Shown here one piece after another: positions 16,001 to 22,628 of a DNA stretch of 33,167 bases. The position numbers and the translations under genes are program-made. The DNA is from Chrysochromulina parva (Eukaryota > Haptophyta > Prymnesiales > Chrysochromulinaceae), in NCBI GenBank assembly GCA_002887195.1, contig PJAB01000229.1, positions 1 to 33,167 of the forward strand, given 5' to 3'. The notes under the pieces are model-generated. The model was not told the DNA's origin. It saw nothing but the letters and a program-made list of their open reading frames with translations, and ran no database searches. The first letter of the stretch is position 1. Every line of letters starts with the position of its first letter.

Positions 16001-16538
16001 TCCGGTCACCGTCGAGCGCGCGGTGGTTCTCGTGCAGCGTCGGTTCGCCTGTCACCTTGCCCGCGACCTCGCGGGGGGGGCGACGGTGCGGCGCCACTGC
16101 GCGCTGCGGCGGCACCGAGCGGCTCCGCGGCGTGTAGCCCTCGTGAATCCCCTCACCGCTGTGCATCCAGCCGGGCGCCGGGCCGTTCCAGTCCCAGCGA
16201 GCGCCGCCAGCGGGCGGGTGCGCGTGGCCGAGCTTTGCGTGCGGATCAAATTGACCGGAAAGGTAGTCTGCGCCCGCGTCGAGCTTCCGCCGCTGCTGTT
16301 GGACCGACGGAGCGGAGCCGTACGAGTCAGGGCCCCGGGCAGACCTGCCGGGACTGTCACAGCGTGGCGTGCAATACGTACGCTCGGGCTGCCAGCCGCG
16401 GCCATCGTAAAGATTGAGGTCGGGAGGACGACCGGCACCGGAATTGGCTGGCATGGCTCTCGACTCAGACGAGCAGCGCGAGCAGTCCGCTGCAGGAGCC
16501 GTCCGAGGGTTTGGGAGCGATGGGTTGGCGCTCACCAT
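13053..16538 (-). CDS. large repeat protein of unknown family (GAAGxST / VVFG modules)
   Basis: About 1161 residues from the ATG at 16538; another in-frame ATG lies at 16454, and the frame is open to 16697, where it would overlap the sulfotransferase gene. It has no signal peptide, membrane segment or known domain that I recognise. The protein is hydrophilic and built from loosely spaced modules of roughly 60-100 residues. Two short motifs recur. One is a [G/K]-A-[A/F]-G-x-[S/T]-[S/T] turn, seen as FDGAFGASS, YDGAFGNTT, FEGAAGASS, YVKAAGAST, RKGAAGVST and others. The other is a V-V-F-[G/A/N]-like strand, seen as SVVFGADE, EVVFARSA, KVVFNESN, EVVFGRKI and EVLYGVDL. The C-terminal unit ends in NFGVGGQPAFGGDYRSG. 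A structural role, for example in the cytoskeleton or flagellum, is possible but is only a guess. Confidence 0.75.
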   Translation of the reverse strand: MVSANPSLPNPRTAPAADCSRCSSESRAMPANSGAGRPPDLNLYDGRGWQPERTYCTPRCDSPGRSARGPDSYGSAPSVQQQRRKLDAGADYLSGQFDPHAKLGHAHPPAGGARWDWNGPAPGWMHSGEGIHEGYTPRSRSVPPQRAVAPHRRPPREVAGKVTGEPTLHENHRALDGDRTVAPYRRNPSITGKVSQTIHPAHRPGMREALYGPAAGVGSKDLAEHEVQSLFCAAGDVDRPAAKTVQAAQHASNISNDGLKPREDHSKEGWHQAMQKNRAFDGAFGASSKAFNDIASKQELGKQIKIRGREAHEPTVGKVVFNESNAYRQELVRAAEHVGAGGGGAYVKEQGVFEGSAGLTTHDHTAVRQREKWAKAGASQPKGQMQPGSVFDAREGGIVYGGMGDRPPSSPSAAADAKQREYYNQNGLRGAAGVKTMHQNGLSTASEATIRRSTSAPRLRPGGVENHPANEVGSGLGHHTKPVKADAYDGAFGNTTRMINSTMPELKYSLLAEGAMRTSAESAEAAARNDQERQYRFNDDVRSVVFGADEPSMPKQKEVDELFQRGSAGSDTHLINKRDLNCRYHDAGRYGRYGRGKTPAADGNTATINQHLFSAPKPKDFEIGSDGMHRRLEGGANKRFEGAAGASSSAVAEMEPLMRYRSVADQTDRQRKTLEANAASKRELNAAPEVEEVVFARSAGDVSRLPPRAVGSGHASNDMDLAAARGSPRVHGVAAAGSRLDRLASPRHSSPARGVSPARGSATMTSAQRFAQRQTLHASDAPAAGTSTHELSQKEPLLGGPAGPDHAVRPARIPGEAQPTLDEARELLHAHDLIGKPPNQTQQLRSQKAYVKAAGASTQEIEQQLHDLPVDRNKQLGGREEAQAALRGATQSPTRRPGASNPHNRLFDRAASPRGGKGAAGMATGKLAERDPYFTTDNMDSGLKMCAMHAESFGEVVFGRKITGSQRKHGDVELEKAPEFQGRLGIPSSKYNARDPIVVGDCPPGIESKAATTWKSQVDEVLYGVDLDGSGDYRQMHKEVEATRKGAAGVSTLKHAYDDPDFKVEFNTRIDTTYARPERDPSGKPIMDPIRSKKVNYGTPELFSKAGVANWVNHERGRGEHAGKDELWKPGVKEPPPRTYSSDMNFGVGGQPAFGGDYRSG

Positions 16539-16587
16539 GGCGCGTTCGCTCGCATTTTCATCTAAATCGTGTTCGCGCACGTTACAA

Positions 16588-17739
16588 TCACAGAACTGAT
16601 GCAGTACAGTACTGGCACGGCAGACCGGGTTCAATCCGGAAGTTGCGGAGGCCACGGTAGAAAATCTCCTTGGCCACATCGTACAGTGCCCCATCATACG
16701 GGTCGACCCCTATGCTCTTGTTGCCCAGCATGCTCTCTGCCTGCAACCTGCTACTCGCGATTGTGGGTCGGGTGTTGAGCTCCTCTGCTTCGTGACAGCG
16801 CCCGCCAAACATCGCGTGGAAGAGGCAGATCGACGCACCCCACTCCTCGGTGAGTCCTACGAACGCAAATCCCCGCAGCCGCTCAATCGCGAGCGCAACT
16901 TCCGCGTCCGAAGGGTGCGGTGCTTCGAGGCAGTTCTCTCTTCCTGAAGAGTGCCGCGCAAGCATCTTCACGCTACAGCCGTGAGCGCGGCTCGCGTACG
17001 CGGCTATCGACTCGCCGGCACGCACGTTCCAGCGAGACGCGTACGCCGACGCGAGCCGCTCCTCAGGCTGGCGCAAGAAGATGACGCCGCGCCCGGAGCC
17101 GTGATGCTGGAGAGCTTCGGCGGCGCTGTTGTGCCCTGGCGGGTTCGGATAGTCGCTCGCGAAACCGTCCGGACACCAAATGGCGCGAGGGAACCTCTTG
17201 AAGAAGGCGTGGTCCGAGTCACCTGGCAGCAACGAAGCGCAGCTTGGCCACTGAGGGCAGACCCCTGCGTTGTGGATCAGCGTGTTGTGAAAGCTGGAGC
17301 CGCACTTGGGCACATGTACCCACACAATCGGCAACGCGCTCGCCAGTCGCTGGCGCTGCGCCGGAGTGCTGCTCAACGCGTACAGCGTGTCATGCTGTTG
17401 GAGCCCACCCAAGGAGCACATGGCCTGCGTCCCAAAGGCGATATGGGCTAGGAAGGGAGGCGACGGTAGCAGGGCCCACATGGTTGTCATTTTGAATGGC
17501 ATGCTAGCAGCGACAGCGATTCCGAGCACAAGCAGGGCGAACAAGGCTATGAGCCTGTGCTGTCTAAAGCGATGGCGCACCGGCGGAGGCAGCATATCGG
17601 TGCCAACATCGAGCACTGCGCCGAGGAGCTCATCAGTGCCATCGGAAGAGCGGTGCAAAACACGCGCCACGTCCACTGAACCACCATCCCGCCTTTCCTC
17701 TGAGCCCACCTGACTGTAGCCATTTTGCTTTTCTGACAT
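16588..17739 (-). CDS. Golgi-type sulfotransferase (type II membrane protein)
   Basis: A 383-residue protein from the ATG at 17739. It has a cytosolic N-terminus of about 62 residues, one membrane anchor (LIALFALLVLGIAVAAS, about 63-79), a short stem and a lumenal catalytic domain. The 5'-phosphosulfate-binding loop is clear: WVHVPKCGSSFHNTL (140-154), the VPK(C/T)G(S/T) type seen in carbohydrate sulfotransferases that use PAPS. The 3'-phosphate-binding segment LRQPEERLASAY (222-233) follows the R-x-P-x-x-R-x-x-S-x-Y pattern. Several Cys in the C-terminal half suggest disulfides. The acceptor is unknown; in algae, sulfated surface polysaccharides are likely. Its stop lies only 49 bp before the ATG chosen for the next gene on the same strand, and it is divergent from the orphan glycoprotein gene. 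Confidence 0.85.
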   Translation of the reverse strand: MSEKQNGYSQVGSEERRDGGSVDVARVLHRSSDGTDELLGAVLDVGTDMLPPPVRHRFRQHRLIALFALLVLGIAVAASMPFKMTTMWALLPSPPFLAHIAFGTQAMCSLGGLQQHDTLYALSSTPAQRQRLASALPIVWVHVPKCGSSFHNTLIHNAGVCPQWPSCASLLPGDSDHAFFKRFPRAIWCPDGFASDYPNPPGHNSAAEALQHHGSGRGVIFLRQPEERLASAYASRWNVRAGESIAAYASRAHGCSVKMLARHSSGRENCLEAPHPSDAEVALAIERLRGFAFVGLTEEWGASICLFHAMFGGRCHEAEELNTRPTIASSRLQAESMLGNKSIGVDPYDGALYDVAKEIFYRGLRNFRIEPGLPCQYCTASVL

Positions 17740-17886
17740 TCTCAAAATTCACGGGCGCCGTCCTGGTCAAGCGCGTGGAGAGGATTGGCAGACTTGGCAG
17801 GGCTCGCCAACCGTTTCCCCAAAATTGAAGAAGTTGATTGCGTGAACAATCGCATCCCGGAATCCAATTGCGCACGACGAACATAC

Positions 17887-18993
17887 ATGATGGACATCGC
17901 GGGCACAGATAGAGGCGCGACGCTGGAGTCGGGCGCAACTCCATGGCAGCGGTCGTGGACGCCACCTCAGTGCCAGTGCTTTCCACTTTGCACGGCCGGC
18001 CACGTACTGAGTCTGTACCGGCGCCTGCCGATGGGCGTTACCAACTCATCCTCACCTTGGTATGGCTATCTGACGAAAGTTTACGGAAAAGGCGAGGTCC
18101 CACTGCCGTTTGATTTGAGAAAGCTTCAGCTCTTCTTCCCCGGGTTGCTCCCGACGTCGACACACCTTTGCCGAGCTCGCGTCATCTCCGGCCTCCCCGT
18201 GGTCGGCAATTTGACGGATGGCGAGCCGCTTTTGCCAACGTGCCCACAGACCGACTGCAGTGGTTGGGTCCGTACAGCCGAGGAGGCAGATGCGGACCCA
18301 TTGGTGCAGCGCTTACACCCTCGTGGGTGGGCACGGGGTTCGAGCCACATTTGGACACCAATTACGCAGCGGTGGATGGGCGGCGAGCAGGAGCAGCGCG
18401 ATCAACACGATCCGCGCTGGTCGCGAATAGACCAGTCGCGGCTGCAGCTGTCCGGGCGTCATCTATTTGTCGCGCTTCAGATGCGTAGTCGGCAGTTCTT
18501 CGAAGACAATACGCTCGTCGAGGTGATACGGATAGGGATGGGCTCTCGTAAATTCTCTGAGGGCGGCAATTATGGGTGCTGGTTTTATCCTGCGCGCGGT
18601 TCAGGCATCTTTGTAAATGTGGGCAACTCGCTGCGCACCCGCAGCAAGTTAGAAGCGGCAGCTCAGCTAGGCACGCCACCCCATGACGAGTTTTTACCGA
18701 ACGCGACGCGGGCAAGAGGTTTCGACTCGCTGCAAATACTGCACGGCGGCCCTCAATACGGCGGCTCTAACTTCCGGTATCATGAATCTACGATGCCTAC
18801 ATTTGAGCTCGTCCTCACATTCCCAGGTTGTGTGACGCTAGGAAGCTGGAAGAAGTGGACGAATCTGACGGGACCCTGCGTGCCGGTAGCTACGCGCAGT
18901 GGCTGGAATGCGTCGCGCCCCTGCCATTGCGACCCAGCCGCGTCACCATTGCTGAACTGCCTAAGCACAAGCGCCACCGGAGCCGTCTTCTGA
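17887..18993 (+). CDS. orphan Cys-rich, sequon-rich probable lumenal/secreted protein
   Basis: At least 368 residues from the first ATG at 17887; the frame is open from 17785 without an ATG, so an upstream exon could supply the true start. I do not recognise the family. It contains at least five N-glycosylation sequons (NSS, NLT, NAT, NLT, NAS) and about 15 Cys, including a CQCFPLC cluster, which fits a protein in the secretory pathway. A striking segment is GGNYGCWFYPARGSGIFVNV followed by GNSLRTRSKLEAA, typical of a conserved core. Near the C-terminus is a second Cys-rich part (GPCVPVATRSGWNASRPCHC). No signal peptide is visible from 17887, which argues for a missing 5' exon. It is divergent from the sulfotransferase gene, so the two may be co-expressed in the Golgi. 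Confidence 0.65.
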   Translation: MMDIAGTDRGATLESGATPWQRSWTPPQCQCFPLCTAGHVLSLYRRLPMGVTNSSSPWYGYLTKVYGKGEVPLPFDLRKLQLFFPGLLPTSTHLCRARVISGLPVVGNLTDGEPLLPTCPQTDCSGWVRTAEEADADPLVQRLHPRGWARGSSHIWTPITQRWMGGEQEQRDQHDPRWSRIDQSRLQLSGRHLFVALQMRSRQFFEDNTLVEVIRIGMGSRKFSEGGNYGCWFYPARGSGIFVNVGNSLRTRSKLEAAAQLGTPPHDEFLPNATRARGFDSLQILHGGPQYGGSNFRYHESTMPTFELVLTFPGCVTLGSWKKWTNLTGPCVPVATRSGWNASRPCHCDPAASPLLNCLSTSATGAVF

Positions 18994-19720
18994 CAGGCGG
19001 CTTGACGAGCCACTACGTACACTCGGCCAACTAGCCGCGAGCTGGTCGAAAGAACCTGAGAGGCTCGCGGGCGGCGCTTGGGACTCTGGCGCCTGGGTGA
19101 CGAGAGGCTAGCGCCGCTGTCGAGAGTTTCCGTCCTCTGTTGTTCGTCACGTCGCCTCACGCTCGTTAACGAGAACACTTTAGTACTGGTTTAGACCCTT
19201 TAGTTGACACCTCCGACCCCGGTGTCTTTAGCCGGCAACGGATCGGTGGCATCAGGCAAGTGGTTTTGAACATGTTCGTCATACTGCGCCTTGGGCTTAT
19301 CTCCGCGTTGGGCCTCACCGGTCGCACCGCGTTGCGCCTTAGAGGCCTCACGTCACCGCTGCGCCGCCTCACCGCGTCAACATTGCTGTTAGCGACCCAA
19401 CTAGAATTCACGGATGTGATTGCGTTCGCCGCCTCGCCTTTCTGATTCTGTCGTGTTCATCTCGACACGTCGGGATCGTGCGTCGTCGACACCGCTAAGT
19501 GAAAGTAAACAGAGTCCATACTCAGGTGCGCGCTCGCGAACGGCAAGCGCGGGGCGGGCTAGCGGGGCCGCCCCTCGACGCGGTGCAGACCGGCCCCGCG
19601 GCCGCGCGCGCGCGGTCGACCACGCGCACGGCTCGTACCCCGCTCCCCGGTACGCCGGGTTTAGGCGCGGTTAGGGGTCGAGTGATTGTGATACCTACCG
19701 ACTGAAAGCTGTACACATGG
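18994..19720. other. intergenic region, no gene recognised
   Basis: About 730 bp between convergent genes. A moderate-GC part (19160-19500) contains a 61-codon open frame without recognisable motifs. A very GC-rich block at 19540-19680 has many short palindromic CG-rich words. Nothing here supports a gene call. Confidence 0.4.
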
Positions 19721-20599
19721 CTAGTTGATCTTAGCATCTTGCCCGATCTTGCGCAGCCGCAGCTTGACGATGTCGTAGAGCGACATATAGATGGCAACAT
19801 TTGGCATCGTCTTCAGGTAGTTGAGCGTTAGCCCGCGGTAGAGCCCGTTTGCGAGGCCCTCGTTGCGCGCAATCGTGCTCAGCGCGTCCCACGTGCTCGT
19901 GTATAGCACAGACGTGCTCGTCTGCAAGCGGCGGCGCACGACGTCCAGCGGATAGACGAACGTCTGCGCGATGAGTCCAGCGAGCATGCCGGAGCCAACG
20001 CGTTGCCAAGCCTTGAGCTGAGCCTCCTCAAGGCCGAAGAACGTGCCGAGCACCCCCTTGAGAGCCTCGTAGCTCATGAATTTGAGCCCCGCATATGGAG
20101 CGACACCCATGCATGTGGCCGTGACGCCGCTGTAGAGTGCGCCCACGCCGCGCTCGCGAGCAATGCTGCCAACGGCTTCGAACATCGACGCGTGTGTGTT
20201 CGTAGGCATGGCCATCGTTGCGCGGGCTAAGTCCAATGGGTACGTCAGGATCGTCGCAGTCGCGCCCGCGAGTGAACCGGCGGCCAGCGTGGTCGCCTGC
20301 TTGGGCACGCCAAGGCTATTCAGGGTGACCTTGTACTCCTCGTAGGTGAGGAATGTCATGCTCATGTAGGGCACCACACGCACAACCGCCGCGGTGTTTC
20401 CCTTCCAAAACGCCGCCAAGCCCTCCTCGCGGAGGATTCTGGGCGCCAGCGACATCCAGTGTGAAGATCCAGCGCTGCTGCGGCTAACTTGGTAGAGGAT
20501 CTTGACGCGCTCGATGGGTGCGATGGCCGTACGCGAGACAACGCCAGCAATGCCGCCAGCACAAAAGTATTCCGTCGGGTGCGTCTTCTCTTTGGTCAT
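19721..20599 (-). CDS. mitochondrial carrier family protein (SLC25, CoA/adenine-nucleotide type)
   Basis: A 292-residue protein, the usual carrier length, from the ATG at 20599; the longer open frame upstream lacks carrier sequence. It has the threefold repeat of six membrane helices in the inner mitochondrial membrane. The Px[D/E]xx[K/R] signatures are PIERVK (28-33), PLDLAR (121-126) and PLDVVR (217-222), each followed by EG or RG motifs (EEGLAAFWKGN, RERGVGALYSG, NEGLANGLYRG). The pattern VVSRTAIAPIERVKILYQVS, WKGNTAAVVRVVPY and VAPYAGLKFMSYE resembles the SLC25A42/SLC25A16/SLC25A23-25 group, which moves CoA or ATP-Mg/Pi. There are no EF hands at the N-terminus, which favours a CoA or ADP carrier over a calcium-regulated one. 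A 355-bp 5' region separates it from the divergent SET gene. Confidence 0.9.
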   Translation of the reverse strand: MTKEKTHPTEYFCAGGIAGVVSRTAIAPIERVKILYQVSRSSAGSSHWMSLAPRILREEGLAAFWKGNTAAVVRVVPYMSMTFLTYEEYKVTLNSLGVPKQATTLAAGSLAGATATILTYPLDLARATMAMPTNTHASMFEAVGSIARERGVGALYSGVTATCMGVAPYAGLKFMSYEALKGVLGTFFGLEEAQLKAWQRVGSGMLAGLIAQTFVYPLDVVRRRLQTSTSVLYTSTWDALSTIARNEGLANGLYRGLTLNYLKTMPNVAIYMSLYDIVKLRLRKIGQDAKIN

Positions 20600-20954
20600 C
20601 GCAGGACGGTCGGTCACGGGCCTGCTGACGGCGTTGAGGCCTGGGCTAAGGGGTGGAGGCTGCCACCTCCCCTTACTGTTCCTGAGCGAAAGAAAAGAGG
20701 CGCAGTCTGTGGTCTCTGTGTTGCGCAAAGACCAGCAAGCACCACACACGAAGATGCACTTGCGAGAAGATGCGCCCAAATGCCATGGGTCTAAAAACCG
20801 GCAATCGTCGGAGGGCACGGGCTTCGAAGCTGCATGTACATGTACCACGGCAGAGCGATGCTTTCAGAACGACTTGACACTTAACGACTTGTCTTGACCT
20901 GACTTGAATCCTTCGCCAACGGCCTCTGTCGGCTTGGTTCGGAGCCAAAACACG

Positions 20955-22325
20955 ATGACGGCTGTCGAGGTTCAACTTGCAGCTGTCGACATTTCGGACG
21001 AGGGCGTGGAACAGAGCGGTAACGCAGTTGCCGACGAGGCAGCGCTCAAGAAGGCCGAAGCCAACCGCAAGAAACGCGAAGCGAAAAAGGCCAAAAAGAT
21101 GGCTGCGAAGGGCACGACGGCAGCTGGCGACGAGACGGCCGAGGAGGCGTCTCCAACCGACGGCACACCCAAGGGCCGGTGGGATCGGGGTCTACTGCCC
21201 GGCGGCCGCGCCGAACGGCGCTCTACCGGCCAGAATCGCGGCATGGGAGTCTTTGCCAAAGAGGCCATCGCCAAGGGCGAGGTCGTCGCCGCGGCGCCGC
21301 CCGCGCTTTCGGTCATCTTCGAGCCGGCAGCGCAGATCGTGTGCAGCTTCTGTTTCGACCAGCTGCCGCTCAAGGACATGACCTCGGAGCACGTGGTGTC
21401 GCTGAAGACGAGCGAGGGCTCGTTTGGCGTCGTGCTCGACGACATTATCCCAAAGGGCGCTGAGCAGCCGGTGGCGGTAGTGACGCGCATCACGACGACG
21501 TCGGCCAACCGTGGCATCGTGCGTGTGGGTGACCGGTTCGTCGCGGTACGCGGCACGCCCATCGGCGGCGGCCATGTGGCGGCGGTGACGTTGCTCAAGG
21601 CGGCGCTCGAAGCCGGAGCCAGTGAGGTCGAGGTGACCGTGGCGCGTCCGGCGGCGCTGCGCTGCCACGGCTGCGATCGCGTCGCGGTGTGCGAGCGGTG
21701 CGCGGGTGAGGGGCGCATGCAGTGGCACAACGCCGAGTGCGCCGTCTTCCAGCAGCTGCCCGAGGCCGCCACTAAGGGAAGGGACACGTCGACTTTACGC
21801 ATGCTGCTTCGTCACAAGGTGACCACCCACCCGTCGGTGGGCGAGTGGTGCGCGACCAAGGAGCCCGCAGAGCTGCTCGGCTCGCTACAGGCGAACCCGT
21901 GCGATGTGCCACCTGCCCAGCTCGACGCTCTCTCGAAGATGACGGGCAATTCGCTCGCGACCACGTTGAACATCATCGGCCAGATCCGCACCAACGCGTG
22001 CCAGATCATCCGCGGCAACGCAAAGGTGGGCTGCGCGCTCTCGGTACTCATGGGCTGGCACAACCACGACTGCTCGCCCAACGCCGCCTCGGTCATCGGG
22101 CCGAGCGGCGAGGTCTCGATCTCGGCCCTCAAGGACATTGCTGAGGGCGACGAGGTGACGATCTCATATGTCGACGTGCGCGACGAGTGCGCGACGCGCA
22201 AGAAGACGCTCCTGCAGCACTACGGCTTCGAGTGCAAGTGCGCGCGCTGCACCGAGGAGCTGCGCCAGGAGCTCAAGCAGCGCATGAAAGAGGCAAACTC
22301 GTACCGCGCTGGCCAGCGACGCTGA
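20955..22325 (+). CDS. SET/MYND (SMYD-like) protein with a PDZ domain inside the zinc finger
   Basis: A 456-residue protein from the ATG at 20955. Residues 1-75 are a charged Lys/Ala/Glu-rich helix. The SET domain is split in the SMYD manner: an N-terminal part GMGVFAKEAIAKGEVVAA (96-113), then a MYND zinc finger, then the catalytic part with NHDCSPNAA (370-378), GDEVTISYVD (398-407) and the post-SET Cys motif CKCARC (427-432). In the zinc finger C130-x2-C133 is separated by about 100 residues from C237-x2-C240, C246-x2-C249, H258 and C262. The insert (about 154-232) reads as a PDZ domain: GSFGVVL (the carboxylate-loop position), a central strand, VRVGDRFVAVRG, AAVTLLKAA and VEVTVARP. It probably methylates lysines on histones or other proteins, and the PDZ may recruit a C-terminal peptide ligand. 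Confidence 0.87.
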   Translation: MTAVEVQLAAVDISDEGVEQSGNAVADEAALKKAEANRKKREAKKAKKMAAKGTTAAGDETAEEASPTDGTPKGRWDRGLLPGGRAERRSTGQNRGMGVFAKEAIAKGEVVAAAPPALSVIFEPAAQIVCSFCFDQLPLKDMTSEHVVSLKTSEGSFGVVLDDIIPKGAEQPVAVVTRITTTSANRGIVRVGDRFVAVRGTPIGGGHVAAVTLLKAALEAGASEVEVTVARPAALRCHGCDRVAVCERCAGEGRMQWHNAECAVFQQLPEAATKGRDTSTLRMLLRHKVTTHPSVGEWCATKEPAELLGSLQANPCDVPPAQLDALSKMTGNSLATTLNIIGQIRTNACQIIRGNAKVGCALSVLMGWHNHDCSPNAASVIGPSGEVSISALKDIAEGDEVTISYVDVRDECATRKKTLLQHYGFECKCARCTEELRQELKQRMKEANSYRAGQRR

Positions 22326-22628
22326 GCAACGTAGCTGGGCGATCGGCCGCACATGTTGTATGGCCGCTGAGCGACTGTGGAGGCCGCGCTTGTAGCGCGC
22401 CGGCCTGCACCTCTGCTGAGTGCGGCAAACTCCGAGTCAGAGATAAAGTCTTGCGTGTGGTCATCCGACGCAGATGCGTGTTTCGCTCTCTCTAATTGAG
22501 CATTGTGTCGGTGGCGTGGTGACGGTGTATCGGCGGGCGCCCCACGCGATTTATGTCGTGTTCACGTGTGGGAGCAGCTTCACAGATTCTTTTCTCGTTC
22601 ACACCTTTACTCGTCGCCGACATCGAGC

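Noticed and set aside
15102..16565. 487-codon plus-strand open frame
   Set aside because: It lies antisense to the repeat-protein gene and has the Arg/Ala/Val-rich composition of a mirror frame in GC-rich DNA, with no motif.
20600..20848. N-terminal extension of the mitochondrial carrier
   Set aside because: The upstream part of the frame lacks carrier sequence and a presequence, and the ATG at 20599 gives the standard carrier length.
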